A program made the position numbers and the translations under genes. From Hahnella aquatica (GTDB lineage Bacteria > Pseudomonadota > Gammaproteobacteria > Burkholderiales > Burkholderiaceae_A), in assembly GCA_965194505.1 (NCBI GenBank), contig OZ239144.1, positions 1,770,641-1,834,640 of the forward strand: 64,000 nucleotides of DNA, in the 5' to 3' direction. Each line of letters opens with the position of its first letter. The first letter of the stretch is position 1. Below, one piece after another: positions 1 through 13,725 of the stretch. The notes below the pieces were generated by a model, which did not search any database, had not been told where the DNA came from, and was given only the letters and a program-made list of their open reading frames with translations.

Positions 1-3456
<3,456 letters not shown>

Positions 3457-3475
3457 ATTCTCAGTTCCTTTGTGA

Positions 3476-6400
3476 TCAGTGGCGTTCGAGATCGATGTCA
3501 ATGCCCAACGAGCGGATCTCTTTGACCAGCACGTTGAACGATTCCGGCATGCCAGCGTCGATCACGTGGTCGCCCTTGACGATGTTCTCGTAGACACGGG
3601 TTCGGCCAGCAACGTCGTCTGACTTGACGGTGAGCATTTCCTGCAGGGTGTAGGCCGCACCATAGGCCTCGAGTGCCCAGACCTCCATCTCGCCGAAACG
3701 CTGGCCGCCGAACTGGGCCTTGCCGCCCAAGGGCTGCTGCGTGACCAGCGAGTACGGGCCGGTGGAGCGGGCATGCATCTTGTCGTCCACCAGGTGGTGC
3801 AGCTTCAGCATGTGCATGTAGCCCACGGTGGTGGTGCGGTCGAAGCCGTCGCCGGTGCGACCGTCATAGAGCTGAACCTGGGTGCGGGTGACGGTGAGGC
3901 CCACCTTGGCGGCCACATCATCGGGATAGGCGAGCTGCAGCATCTGCCGAATCTCGTCTTCCTTGGCGCCGTCGAACACCGGGGTGGCAAAGGGCACGCC
4001 ATCCTGGAGGTTCTGTGCAAGCTCGACCACCTCGACATCCTTGAGGCCAGCGATGTCTTCGGGCTTGCCCGTGGCGTTGTAGACGCTCTCGAGGGCCTTG
4101 CGAAGCTCGGACACCTTGGCCTGACGCTCGAGCATCTCACCGATGCGCTGGCCAAGGCCCTTGGCGGCCCAGCCCAGGTGGGTCTCGAGAATCTGGCCCA
4201 CGTTCATCCGTGAGGGCACGCCCAAGGGGTTGAGCACGATGTCGACTGGGCGGCCATCGGCCATGTAGGGCATGTCCTCCACGGGAACAATCCGCGAGAC
4301 CACACCCTTGTTGCCATGGCGGCCGGCCATCTTGTCGCCCGGCTGCAGACGACGCTTGACGGCCAGGTAGACCTTGACCATCTTGAGCACGCCCGGGGGG
4401 AGTTCATCGCCCTGGGTGAGCTTGCGGTGTTTCTCTTGATAGGCGAGGTCGAACTGGTGGCGCTTTTGCTCGAGCGACTCCTTGAGGCCCTCGAGCTGCT
4501 GGGCCGCCGTCTCATCCGAGAGTCGAATGTCGAACCAGTGGTAGCGGTCGAGGTCGGCGAGGTAATCGGCCGTGATGGGCGATCCCTTGGCGAGCTTCTT
4601 GGGGCCGCCATTGGCAGGCTGGCCGAGCAGAAGCTTTTCGATCCGCTGGAAGGCGTCGGTCTCAACGATGCGAAGCTGGTCGTTGAGGTCTTTGCGATAA
4701 CGGCCAAGCTCTTCATCGATGATCTGCTGGGCCCGCTTGTCGCGCTGAATGCCCTCACGGGTGAAGACCTGCACGTCGATGACGGTGCCGCTCATGCCCG
4801 AGGGCACGCGCAGGGACGTGTCCTTCACGTCCGAGGCCTTCTCACCAAAGATGGCGCGAAGCAGTTTCTCTTCTGGGGTCAGCTGGGTCTCGCCCTTGGG
4901 GGTGACCTTGCCCACGAGCACGTCGCCGGCCTGCACCTCTGCACCGATGTAGACCACGCCCGACTCATCGAGCCGGCCGAGCTGGCCTTCGGAGAGGTTG
5001 GAGATGTCTCGTGTGATTTCCTCCGGCCCGAGCTTGGTGTCGCGCGAGAAGACCGAGAGCTCCTCGATGTGGATCGAGGTGTAGCGGTCTTCGGCCACCA
5101 CACGCTCAGAAATGAGGATGGAGTCTTCGAAGTTATAGCCGTTCCAGGGCATGAAGGCGACCAGCATGTTCTGGCCCAGGGCGAGTTCGCCCAGGTCGGT
5201 GGAGGCGCCATCGGCCACCACATCGCCACGCACCACGACATCACCCTTGGTGACCACGGGACGCTGGTTGATGTTGGTGTTCTGGTTGGAGCGGGTGTAC
5301 TTGATCAGGTTGTAGATGTCGACACCCGACTCGCCTGCACGTGTCTCGGCATCATTCACCCGAATCACGATGCGGCGTGAGTCGACATAGTCGACCACAC
5401 CGCCACGGCGGGCCTGCACCACGGTGCCGGAGTCGACGGCGCAGGTGCGCTCAATGCCGGTGCCCACCAGTGGCTTCTGGGGCCGCAGGCAGGGAACGGC
5501 CTGGCGCTGCATGTTCGATCCCATCAGGGCGCGGTTGGCATCATCGTGCTCGAGGAAGGGAATGAGCGACGCTGCCACCGAGACAATCTGCGAAGGCGCC
5601 ACGTCCATGTATTCCACACGGTCGGGGCCCGACAGGGTGGTCTCGCCATTGACACGCACCGACACGAGGTCCTCGAGCAGGCGGCCCTTGCCATCCATTT
5701 CGGCATTGGCCTGGGCAATCACATAACGGCCTTCTTCAATGGCCGAGAGGTACTCGATCTGGTCTGTCACCACGGCATTGACCACCTTGCGATACGGCGT
5801 CTCAAGGAAGCCATACTCATTGAGGCGGGCATACAGGGCCAGTGAGTTGATCAGGCCGATGTTCGGGCCTTCTGGCGTCTCGATGGGGCAGACACGGCCA
5901 TAGTGAGTGGGGTGCACGTCGCGCACCTCAAAGCCGGCGCGCTCCCGGGTCAGGCCACCAGGACCGAGTGCGGACACGCGGCGCTTGTGGGTGATCTCAG
6001 AGAGCGGATTGGTCTGGTCCATGAACTGCGAGAGCTGGGAGGACCCAAAGAACTCGCGAATGGCCGCTGAGATGGGCTTGGAGTTGATGAGGTCGTGAGG
6101 CATGAGGTTGTCGGCCTCGGCCTGGCCCAGACGCTCCTTGACTGCACGCTCCACCCGCACCAGGCCGGAGCGGAACTGGTTCTCTGCAAGCTCACCCACA
6201 CACCGCACGCGGCGGTTGCCGAGGTGATCGATGTCATCGATCTCACCGCGACCGTTGCGCAGCTCCACAAGCACCTTGATGGTGTCGAGGATGTCCTCGT
6301 TGGAGAGGGTCATCGCGCCGAGCACCTCTTCACGGCCCAGGCGGCGGTTGAACTTCATGCGGCCGACCTTGGAGAGGTCGTAGGAATCCTCACTGAAGAA

Positions 6401-7579
6401 GAGCCGGTTAAAGAGTGCCTCGACAGCATCTTCCGTGGGCGGCTCGCCCGGACGCATCATGCGATAGATGGCCACCCGAGCCGAGAGTTGGTCGGGTGTC
6501 TCATCGAGCCGCAGGGTCGAGGAAATATAGGGGCCATGGTCGAGGTCGTTGACGTAGAGGGCCGAGAACTCGCGCACCTTGGCGTCGCGCATCTTGGCAA
6601 GCAGTTCCTCAGTAATCTCATCGTTGGCCTTGGCCATCAGTTCGCCCGTCTCTGGGTCGATGAGGTTGGTGGCCACCACACGGCCCAGAAGGTAGTCGTC
6701 CGGCACGGAGATGCGCTTTAAGCCCGCCTTCTCAATGTCGCGGATGTGCTTGGCGTTGATGCGCTTGTCTTTGGGAACGACAACATTGCCGTCCTTGTCG
6801 ACGATGTCAAAGCGCGCCTGCTCGCCCTTGAGCCGCTCGGCCACGAGTTCCATCTGGGCGCCCTGGGGCATCAGCTGGAAGTGGTCGAAGGCAAAGAAAT
6901 GCGCCAGGATCTGCTCGGGCGTGAGGCCCAGGGCCTTCATCAGGATGGTGACGGGCATCTTGCGACGACGGTCGACTCGGAAATAGAGAATGTCCTTGGG
7001 GTCGAACTCGAAGTCGAGCCAGGAGCCACGGTAAGGGATGATTCGGGCCGAGAAGAGCAGCTTGCCCGAGCTGTGGGTCTTGCCCCGGTCGTGCTCGAAG
7101 AATGCGCCCGGCGAGCGGTGCAGTTGACTCACGATGACACGCTCGGTGCCGTTGATCACGAAAGAGCCGGTGTCGGTGACCAGGGGCATCTCGCCCATGT
7201 AGACCTCTTGCTCCTTGACCTCTTTGATCGTAGGCTTGGCCGCCTCGCGGTCGAGGATGACGAGCCGCACGCGCGCGCGCAGTGGCGCTGCAAAGGTCAG
7301 GCCTCGCTGCTGGCATTCCTTCATGTCGAAGGGGGGCATGCCGAGCTGATAATGCACGAACTCGAGCCGTGCCATGCCGTTGTGGCTGGAGATCGGGAAG
7401 ATGGACTGAAAGGCCGCCTGGAGGCCAGACTCGTCTCGAGCATCCGGGGCCCTGTCGGCCTGGAGGAAGTCTCGATAAGACTGAAGCTGGGTCTCGAGCA
7501 GATAAGGAACCTCCAACACCGGTGGGCGTTTTGCAAAGCTCTTGCGGAGGCGTTTCTTTTCAGTAAAGTTGTAGGCCAT
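3476..7579 (-). CDS. rpoB: DNA-directed RNA polymerase subunit beta
   Basis: Second catalytic subunit of RNA polymerase, 1367 residues, the usual length in betaproteobacteria. The frame is open further upstream, to 7648, but the start at 7579 (MAYNFTEKKRLRKSF) matches the conserved RpoB N-terminus and has a GAGGA ribosome site just before it. The central region carries the rifampicin-pocket sequence (SSQLSQFMDQTNPLSEITHK then RRVSALGPGG) with the usual residues, so no resistance change is seen there. The C-terminal motif GGQRFGEMEVWALEAYGA is intact. It lies between rplL and rpoC. Confidence 0.99.
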   Translation of the reverse strand: MAYNFTEKKRLRKSFAKRPPVLEVPYLLETQLQSYRDFLQADRAPDARDESGLQAAFQSIFPISSHNGMARLEFVHYQLGMPPFDMKECQQRGLTFAAPLRARVRLVILDREAAKPTIKEVKEQEVYMGEMPLVTDTGSFVINGTERVIVSQLHRSPGAFFEHDRGKTHSSGKLLFSARIIPYRGSWLDFEFDPKDILYFRVDRRRKMPVTILMKALGLTPEQILAHFFAFDHFQLMPQGAQMELVAERLKGEQARFDIVDKDGNVVVPKDKRINAKHIRDIEKAGLKRISVPDDYLLGRVVATNLIDPETGELMAKANDEITEELLAKMRDAKVREFSALYVNDLDHGPYISSTLRLDETPDQLSARVAIYRMMRPGEPPTEDAVEALFNRLFFSEDSYDLSKVGRMKFNRRLGREEVLGAMTLSNEDILDTIKVLVELRNGRGEIDDIDHLGNRRVRCVGELAENQFRSGLVRVERAVKERLGQAEADNLMPHDLINSKPISAAIREFFGSSQLSQFMDQTNPLSEITHKRRVSALGPGGLTRERAGFEVRDVHPTHYGRVCPIETPEGPNIGLINSLALYARLNEYGFLETPYRKVVNAVVTDQIEYLSAIEEGRYVIAQANAEMDGKGRLLEDLVSVRVNGETTLSGPDRVEYMDVAPSQIVSVAASLIPFLEHDDANRALMGSNMQRQAVPCLRPQKPLVGTGIERTCAVDSGTVVQARRGGVVDYVDSRRIVIRVNDAETRAGESGVDIYNLIKYTRSNQNTNINQRPVVTKGDVVVRGDVVADGASTDLGELALGQNMLVAFMPWNGYNFEDSILISERVVAEDRYTSIHIEELSVFSRDTKLGPEEITRDISNLSEGQLGRLDESGVVYIGAEVQAGDVLVGKVTPKGETQLTPEEKLLRAIFGEKASDVKDTSLRVPSGMSGTVIDVQVFTREGIQRDKRAQQIIDEELGRYRKDLNDQLRIVETDAFQRIEKLLLGQPANGGPKKLAKGSPITADYLADLDRYHWFDIRLSDETAAQQLEGLKESLEQKRHQFDLAYQEKHRKLTQGDELPPGVLKMVKVYLAVKRRLQPGDKMAGRHGNKGVVSRIVPVEDMPYMADGRPVDIVLNPLGVPSRMNVGQILETHLGWAAKGLGQRIGEMLERQAKVSELRKALESVYNATGKPEDIAGLKDVEVVELAQNLQDGVPFATPVFDGAKEDEIRQMLQLAYPDDVAAKVGLTVTRTQVQLYDGRTGDGFDRTTTVGYMHMLKLHHLVDDKMHARSTGPYSLVTQQPLGGKAQFGGQRFGEMEVWALEAYGAAYTLQEMLTVKSDDVAGRTRVYENIVKGDHVIDAGMPESFNVLVKEIRSLGIDIDLERH

Positions 7580-7664
7580 TCGGGTCCTCGGGGTCTGAAA
7601 AAGAAGGGACTGACTTGACGATGTGGGCCTTCCATTGAAAGCCGCCATTGCGAAGACAGCCCCA

Positions 7665-7681
7665 CCGGGCCAACGGCCCGG
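7665..7681 (-). promoter_or_regulatory. GC-rich hairpin in the rplL-rpoB spacer
   Basis: A perfect 7-bp stem (CCGGGCC / GGCCCGG) with a 3-base loop sits in the 119-base spacer between rplL and rpoB. No T-run follows it on the transcribed strand, so it is not a full intrinsic terminator. In Escherichia coli the equivalent spacer holds a partial attenuator and an RNA processing site that lower rpoBC expression relative to rplJL; the same role here is inferred from position. Confidence 0.5.
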
Positions 7682-7698
7682 GGCGGCTGAATAAACGA

Positions 7699-8088
7699 CT
7701 ACTTGACTTCGACCTTCGCGCCGGCTTCCTCGAGCTGCTTCTTGAGGGCGTCGGCATCGGCCTTGGAGACACCTTCTTTGACGGCCTTGGGTGCACCGTC
7801 CACGAGGTCTTTGGCTTCCTTCAGGCCCAGGCCAGTGGCAGCACGCACCACCTTGATGACCTCAACCTTTTTGTCGCCAGCGGCCGCAAGCATCACGGTG
7901 AACTCGGTCTGCTCTTCAGCAGCCGCGCCACCCGCGGCTGCGCCGCCGCCAGCAGGCGCTGCAACAGCCACAGCCGTGGCTGCGGCGGACACGCCGAACT
8001 TGTCTTCCATCATTTTGATGAGCTCGGAGAGCTCCAGAACACTCATCGAACCAACTGCATTCAGGACATCTTCTTTGGTCATTGCCAT
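7699..8088 (-). CDS. rplL: 50S ribosomal protein L7/L12
   Basis: Acidic stalk protein of the large ribosomal subunit that recruits translation GTPases; 129 residues. The N-terminal dimerisation domain (MAMTKEDVLNAVGSMSVLELSELIKMM) is followed by an Ala/Gly-rich hinge (about residues 35-58) and the C-terminal factor-binding domain with KVIKVVRAATGLGLKEAKDLV. It lies 39 bases after rplJ, the usual rplJ-rplL pair, and is translated in excess in other bacteria. Confidence 0.98.
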   Translation of the reverse strand: MAMTKEDVLNAVGSMSVLELSELIKMMEDKFGVSAAATAVAVAAPAGGGAAAGGAAAEEQTEFTVMLAAAGDKKVEVIKVVRAATGLGLKEAKDLVDGAPKAVKEGVSKADADALKKQLEEAGAKVEVK

Positions 8089-8127
8089 GTTTAAAACTCC
8101 AAATAAAGGTTCAAAAGGTCGTGGTTG

Positions 8128-8658
8128 TTAGGCGCCAGCCTGCTCGCGCTGATCCCGAACAGCAGCGAGGGCCCGCACAAACTTCGTGGGCACCTCGTTG
8201 AGGGTCTGCACAAACTTGACGGTGGGCGCCTGCATGGTGCCGAGCAGCTTGGCCAAAAGTTCTTCGCGCGAGGGCAATGCGGCCAAGGCCTTGATTGCAT
8301 TTGCGTCGACAGTGCTGTTGGGCAGCGCACCCGCTTTAATGACCAGCCGATCGTTGGCCTTGGAGAAGTCCTGAAGGACTTTCGCCACAGCAACGGGGTC
8401 TTGCGAGACACCGTAGATCAGCGGACCAACCATTTGGTCGGACAGCTTCTCGAACGGGGTTCCCGCAACGGCACGGCGCACCAACGTGTTCTTGAGAACG
8501 CGCAGGTAGACGCCCGACTGCCGGGCCTTGCGGCGGAGCTCGGTCATGCTGGCAACATCCAGACCACGGTACTCCGCAACCACAATTGCTTGCGCTGTTG
8601 CCACCTGGGCAGTGACGTCGGCAATCATGGCTGCCTTTGCTTCGCGGTTTAATGCCAC
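8128..8658 (-). CDS. rplJ: 50S ribosomal protein L10
   Basis: Base of the L7/L12 stalk, 176 residues. The start MALNREAKAAMIADVTAQ is typical for betaproteobacterial L10, and the YRGLDVASMTELRRKAR segment is the rRNA-contacting region. The C-terminal helix that holds L12 dimers is present. L10 bound to L12 represses its own mRNA in other bacteria, which fits the long spacer before this gene. Confidence 0.98.
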   Translation of the reverse strand: MALNREAKAAMIADVTAQVATAQAIVVAEYRGLDVASMTELRRKARQSGVYLRVLKNTLVRRAVAGTPFEKLSDQMVGPLIYGVSQDPVAVAKVLQDFSKANDRLVIKAGALPNSTVDANAIKALAALPSREELLAKLLGTMQAPTVKFVQTLNEVPTKFVRALAAVRDQREQAGA

Positions 8659-8882
8659 GGTTTGCTCCTACAAAAGCCTCGCAGGCCAATGGCCCTTGAG
8701 GCGGTTGAAACCGGCGACCTTCGAACCTTCCGGCGCGGCCCATAAGGGCCTTGCCTTGTGTCTTCCGGGACCGCCATCTGCGTTGGGCTCAGTTCAACCT
8801 GAAATTAAGCGATGCCCCAACGGTCTTTGACAACCTGTTGGCCCCGCGCAGCACTGCCGCAAGGCCAACAGCCCAAAGTCTT
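8659..8882 (-). promoter_or_regulatory. rplJ leader (probable L10-L12 autoregulatory region)
   Basis: A 224-base stretch with no protein gene separates rplA from rplJ, while the neighbouring ribosomal genes lie 2 to 40 bases apart. It contains several GC-rich self-complementary segments. In other bacteria this spacer holds the L10(L12)4 binding site and often a promoter for rplJL-rpoBC. The role is inferred from position; I could not identify a convincing promoter hexamer pair by eye. Confidence 0.5.
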
Positions 8883-9590
8883 CTATGCAGCCTGCTGCCC
8901 CAGCAGCGACTGCGTTTCCACTCGAATGCCGGGACCCATGGTCGTGGAGACGGCCACCTTGCGAAGGTAGACGCCCTTGGACGACGAGGGCTTGGCGCGG
9001 TTGAGGGCATCAATGAGCGCCACAAGATTGCTCTTTAATGCGCCAACCTCGAACGAGGCCTGACCGATCGTGCAATGGATGATGCCGGCCTTGTCGGTGC
9101 GGTACTGCACCTGGCCTGCCTTGGCATTCTTCACGGCCGTGGCCACATCCGGGGTGACCGTGCCCACCTTGGGGTTCGGCATGAGCCCGCGGGGGCCAAG
9201 GATCTGACCGAGTTGGCCCACCAGGCGCATGGCATCTGGCGAGGCAATCACGATGTCGAAGTTCATCTGGCCGGCCTTGATCTGCTCGGCGAGGTCTTCC
9301 ATGCCAACGATGTCGGCACCTGCGGCCTTGGCCTGGTCGGCCTTCTCGCCCTGGGCGAACACGGCCACACGGGCGGTCTTGCCGGTGCCGGCGGGCAGCA
9401 CCAGGGAGCCCCGCACGAGCTGGTCTGATTTCTTGGCATCGATGCCGAGCTGAACCGCCACATCGACGGACTCGGTGAACTTGGCCGTGGCGCAGGATTT
9501 GGCCAGGGCCAGGGCCTCATCGGCGGTGTATGTCTTGGTGCGGTCGACCTGGGACCGAACCGCTGAAATGCGTTTGGAGAGTTTGGCCAT
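8883..9590 (-). CDS. rplA: 50S ribosomal protein L1
   Basis: Protein of the mobile L1 stalk near the ribosomal E site, and a translational repressor of the rplKA mRNA in other bacteria. It has 235 residues from the ATG at 9590 (MAKLSKRISAVRSQVDRTKT); the frame stays open to 9710, but that extension lies inside rplK and has no similarity to L1. The GPRGLMPNPKVGTVTPDV motif is intact. The start lies two bases after the rplK stop, so the pair is translationally coupled. Confidence 0.98.
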   Translation of the reverse strand: MAKLSKRISAVRSQVDRTKTYTADEALALAKSCATAKFTESVDVAVQLGIDAKKSDQLVRGSLVLPAGTGKTARVAVFAQGEKADQAKAAGADIVGMEDLAEQIKAGQMNFDIVIASPDAMRLVGQLGQILGPRGLMPNPKVGTVTPDVATAVKNAKAGQVQYRTDKAGIIHCTIGQASFEVGALKSNLVALIDALNRAKPSSSKGVYLRKVAVSTTMGPGIRVETQSLLGQQAA

Positions 9591-9592
9591 GA

Positions 9593-10024
9593 TTAGAGTC
9601 CCTCTACCGTGATGCCCATGCTGCGGGCGCTTCCAGCGATGGTCTTGACCGCCGCATCGAGGTCGGCGGCCGTGAGATCGGGCTGCTTGGTTTTTGCGAT
9701 GTCTTCGCACTGGGCGCGGGTGATCGAGCCGACCTTGTCGGTGTGGGGCTTGGCAGAGCCCTTGTCGATCTTTGCGGCCTTCTTAATGAGGATGGACGCC
9801 GGTGGCGTCTTCATCACGAAGGTGAATGTCTTGTCTGCGAAGGCTGTGATCACGCATGGAATGGGGAGGCCCGGCTCCATGCCTTGGGTCTGGGCATTGA
9901 ATGCCTTGCAGAACTCCATGATGTTCAGACCGCGCTGGCCCAGGGCTGGGCCAATGGGTGGCGACGGATTCGCCTTGCCTGCAGGAACCTGCAGCTTGAT
10001 GTAACCAATGATCTTCTTTGCCAT
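9593..10024 (-). CDS. rplK: 50S ribosomal protein L11
   Basis: Ribosomal protein of the GTPase-associated centre, needed for the RelA stringent response; 143 residues. The N-terminal proline-rich segment (PAGKANPSPPIGPALGQRG) and the C-terminal rRNA-binding domain (KTIAGSARSMGI) are complete. It opens the rplKAJL-rpoBC unit directly after the terminator that follows nusG. Confidence 0.98.
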   Translation of the reverse strand: MAKKIIGYIKLQVPAGKANPSPPIGPALGQRGLNIMEFCKAFNAQTQGMEPGLPIPCVITAFADKTFTFVMKTPPASILIKKAAKIDKGSAKPHTDKVGSITRAQCEDIAKTKQPDLTAADLDAAVKTIAGSARSMGITVEGL

Positions 10025-10079
10025 GACGGCTCCTATTGCGAGTACATGCGCGGGGCCCTACTTCTCAGCCCTGCTCCTC

Positions 10080-10105
10080 AAAAACCGGCCGATGCTTCCG
10101 GCCGG
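10080..10105 (-). terminator. Rho-independent terminator after nusG
   Basis: On the minus strand a perfect 7-bp GC stem (CCGGCCG / CGGCCGG) with a 7-base loop is followed at once by TTTTT. It begins 7 bases after the nusG stop codon. It separates the secE-nusG transcript from rplKAJL-rpoBC, which implies a separate promoter in the 55 bases before rplK, or partial read-through. Confidence 0.85.
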
Positions 10106-10112
10106 GCCACTG

Positions 10113-10646
10113 CTAGAGTTTCTCGACCTGACCAAACTCCAGTTCCACTGGTGTCGAACGACCGAAGATCGTGACCGACACCCGCAGACGATTCTTTTCG
10201 TAGTTCACTTCCTCGACGTTGCCGTTGAAGTCGGTGAACGGGCCTTCCTTGACGCGGACCACCTCGCCCACCTCGAAGAGCACCTTGGGCCGAGGCTTCT
10301 CAACCCCCTCTTGCATCTGGGCCATGATCTTGTCGACCTCGGCCTGTGAGATGGGGGTGGGCTTGCTTGCGGTGCCACCCACAAAGCCGGTGACCTTGTT
10401 GGTGTTCTTCACCAAATGCCAGGTCTGCTCATTCATGTCCATTTCCACCAGCACGTAGCCTGGAAAGAAACGACGCTCCGAGAGGGCCTTCTGGCCGCCA
10501 CGAATCTCGACCACCTCTTCGGTGGGCACCAGAATCTGGCCGAATTGATCCTGCATGCCTGCACGGTCAATTCTTTCTTGGATGGCTCGGGCCACGCTCT
10601 TCTCCATGCCTGAAAAGGCATGTACGACGTACCAACGTTTGGTCAT
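10113..10646 (-). CDS. nusG: Transcription termination/antitermination factor NusG
   Basis: Elongation factor that binds RNA polymerase and links it to Rho or to the ribosome; 177 residues from the ATG at 10646 (MTKRWYVVHAFSGMEKSV). The N-terminal NGN domain is followed by a KOW domain near the end (VRVKEGPFTDFNGNVEEV). The frame continues upstream, but that part overlaps secE. The start lies two bases after the secE stop. Confidence 0.98.
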   Translation of the reverse strand: MTKRWYVVHAFSGMEKSVARAIQERIDRAGMQDQFGQILVPTEEVVEIRGGQKALSERRFFPGYVLVEMDMNEQTWHLVKNTNKVTGFVGGTASKPTPISQAEVDKIMAQMQEGVEKPRPKVLFEVGEVVRVKEGPFTDFNGNVEEVNYEKNRLRVSVTIFGRSTPVELEFGQVEKL

Positions 10647-10648
10647 GG

Positions 10649-11029
10649 TCACTTCCATCCCAACAACAAATCGTAGAGCACCCATTCCAGCGACTTGTCG
10701 GTCAGCCAGAGAAAGAGCGCCATCACAAACACAAATACGAAAACGATGCCGGTGGTCTGGAGCGTCTCCTTGCGGCTGGGCCAATGAACCCGCCGCGCCT
10801 CAGCCTGGGCCTCACGGGCAAAGCCCATGAACACGCGGCCAGACGGGCTGGCCAGGCCAAGCACCAGTGCCACCACAATGCCCGCCACCATAGAGCCCAG
10901 GGCTGCCAGTGCAGAGGAATCACCCTGCGTGTGGTAGCCCACCACCCCTGCAATGAAGGCAAGCACAGACCCCGCCAACATGAGTTTGTTGGACAGGCTG
11001 CTGGTGGAGACGTCGGTGACGGTGCTCAT
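10649..11029 (-). CDS. secE: Preprotein translocase subunit SecE
   Basis: Inner-membrane clamp subunit of the SecYEG channel, 126 residues, the three-segment form also seen in E. coli. Hydrophobic segments lie at about residues 17-32, 40-60 and 92-110. The conserved amphipathic stretch EARRVHWPSRKETLQTT precedes the last one. It pairs with nusG downstream and follows tRNA-Trp. Confidence 0.97.
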   Translation of the reverse strand: MSTVTDVSTSSLSNKLMLAGSVLAFIAGVVGYHTQGDSSALAALGSMVAGIVVALVLGLASPSGRVFMGFAREAQAEARRVHWPSRKETLQTTGIVFVFVFVMALFLWLTDKSLEWVLYDLLLGWK

Positions 11030-11057
11030 GGCGCGAGGTTGTCTGGGATCGGAGGGT

Positions 11058-11133
11058 TGGCAGGGGCAGAGGGAATCGAACCCCCAACCTTCGGTTTTGG
11101 AGACCGACGCTCTGCCAGTTGAGCTATGCCCCT
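11058..11133 (-). tRNA. tRNA-Trp (CCA)
   Basis: 76 nt including an encoded CCA end. The acceptor stem AGGGGCA pairs with TGCCCCT, the anticodon loop is CTCCAAA with anticodon CCA, and the T loop reads TTCGATT. It lies between tuf and secE, its standard place in betaproteobacteria. Confidence 0.97.
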
Positions 11134-11160
11134 AGGCTCCGATAGACCAGACAAATCCTT

Positions 11161-12351
<1,191 letters not shown>

Positions 12352-12400
12352 CTCTGACTCCTAGTCATTAACTGGTTGTTGAACATCAACTCATAAACTG

Positions 12401-12475
<75 letters not shown>

Positions 12476-12499
12476 CAAACCTACAAAAACAGCAAATCT

Positions 12500-12573
12500 T
12501 GGAGCGGGTGAAGGGAATCGAACCCTCGTCGTAAGCTTGGAAGGCTTCTGCTCTACCATTGAGCTACACCCGC
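12500..12573 (-). tRNA. tRNA-Gly (TCC)
   Basis: 74 nt with encoded CCA. The acceptor stem GCGGGTG pairs with CACCCGC and the anticodon loop CTTCCAA gives anticodon TCC. It is the middle gene of the Tyr-Gly-Thr tRNA cluster. Confidence 0.97.
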
Positions 12574-12582
12574 ACGCCCCAA

Positions 12583-12668
12583 TGGTGGAGGAGGTTGGAT
12601 TCGAACCAACGTAGGCGTGCGCCAACAGATTTACAGTCTGCCCCCTTTAGCCACTCGGGCACCCCTCC
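12583..12668 (-). tRNA. tRNA-Tyr (GTA)
   Basis: 86 nt with the long variable arm of a class II tRNA and encoded CCA. The acceptor stem GGAGGGG pairs with CTCCTCC through one G-U pair, and the anticodon is GTA. It is the first gene after the promoter at 12683-12711. Confidence 0.97.
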
Positions 12669-12682
12669 ACGACGAACCCGTA

Positions 12683-12711
12683 ACTATCCATCTTTCAGGT
12701 GAGACTGTCAA
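12683..12711 (-). promoter_or_regulatory. Sigma70-type promoter for tRNA-Tyr-Gly-Thr-tuf
   Basis: On the minus strand TTGACA (perfect -35) is followed after 17 bases by GATAGT (4 of 6 against TATAAT). The -10 element ends 15 bases before the mature tRNA-Tyr. Nothing else lies between it and the end of the DUF3108 gene. Confidence 0.75.
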
Positions 12712-12724
12712 ATAAGGCCTGGGG

Positions 12725-13711
12725 CTAGAAGACGCTCCGGATGGCCAGAAAATCAAGGGCCCGGCCGCCGGGCTCGCTGTACAAAATGCGCACTGGGAAG
12801 TGGCGGTCGGCCGGGTCCAGCCAGAGGTCAATTTGACCCATTCGCCGGGTCTGAAAAGGATCGCTCGTCACCCGAAGTGCGGTCACCAGAATGCCCCCGG
12901 GCAGCACCAAGTCCTCCGGGTCGCCCACCTGAAAGGCCACGGTGCGAAGTTCTTTGTGGGTGGCCAAGGGAATCTCGAATCGTTGGCCGGGCTCAAGCCC
13001 TCTGGGTTGCGACTCGCCAATCCAGGCCAGTTGAAAGGCCACGCTCAGGCGGTCTTGCAGGCCTTGCGGCGCAGGGATCACCGGCGCATCGGCGGCCAAT
13101 TGCGCGGTGTTCGCGGTCGGGTCGAATCGGCTCTCGGCGGGCGGGCGGCGGGGCGTGTTCTGTTTGAACCGGGTGGGCACCAGGCCATCGGGCCCGAGTC
13201 GGCCCGCGCTCATGAGTTCCACCGGCTCGGACACAAAGACAGACAGCCAGCCAATCGCCTTGGCTGTGAGCGTGAGTGTGTACTCGCCTGGGTTCGGATA
13301 TTCCAGGCGAATTTCGCCCCGACCGAGGGGTTGGCCATCGAGTGCGTGCACACCCCAATAGGCCTCCACGGCCAGCACACCCGGCTTGGGCATCTCGGCA
13401 GCCCGTGGCCTGGGGATCGGTGACGATTCGGTGGTCGATGGGGCTGGATCGGGCTGCGGTGGGCTTGGCCCGATGGGGCTGGACTCGGCCGCAGGCGGCG
13501 AAAAGGGAGGCACGGCCTTGGTCTGCGGCGAGGGCTGCACCGGTGGCGGCGGCAAGACCCACGACACCTCCACGGGCGAGGGCTCTTGGCTGGGCAGCAG
13601 ACGAATCCAGCCCACCAAGGTGTCTGAAAGCCATGCCAGCACGAGCACATGCAGCAGCAGCACCGCCGCCAGGCTGGTCCAGAAAATACGCGTCGTTCTC
13701 ACGAATTTCAC
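12725..13711 (-). CDS. DUF3108 domain-containing protein with membrane anchor and proline-rich linker
   Basis: 328 residues. An N-terminal hydrophobic segment (about residues 10-30) acts as signal anchor, followed by a Pro/Ser-rich linker to about residue 105. The rest matches the DUF3108 pattern of periplasmic beta-strand proteins (GEIRLEYPNPGEYTLTL, RMGQIDLWLDPADRHFPVRI). The family function is unknown to me. It is divergent from phaM with only 14 bases between the starts, an arrangement I recall from other Burkholderiales. The domain call is by recognition, not by search. Confidence 0.8.
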   Translation of the reverse strand: MKFVRTTRIFWTSLAAVLLLHVLVLAWLSDTLVGWIRLLPSQEPSPVEVSWVLPPPPVQPSPQTKAVPPFSPPAAESSPIGPSPPQPDPAPSTTESSPIPRPRAAEMPKPGVLAVEAYWGVHALDGQPLGRGEIRLEYPNPGEYTLTLTAKAIGWLSVFVSEPVELMSAGRLGPDGLVPTRFKQNTPRRPPAESRFDPTANTAQLAADAPVIPAPQGLQDRLSVAFQLAWIGESQPRGLEPGQRFEIPLATHKELRTVAFQVGDPEDLVLPGGILVTALRVTSDPFQTRRMGQIDLWLDPADRHFPVRILYSEPGGRALDFLAIRSVF

Positions 13712-13725
13712 CTTACACTCGTTGC

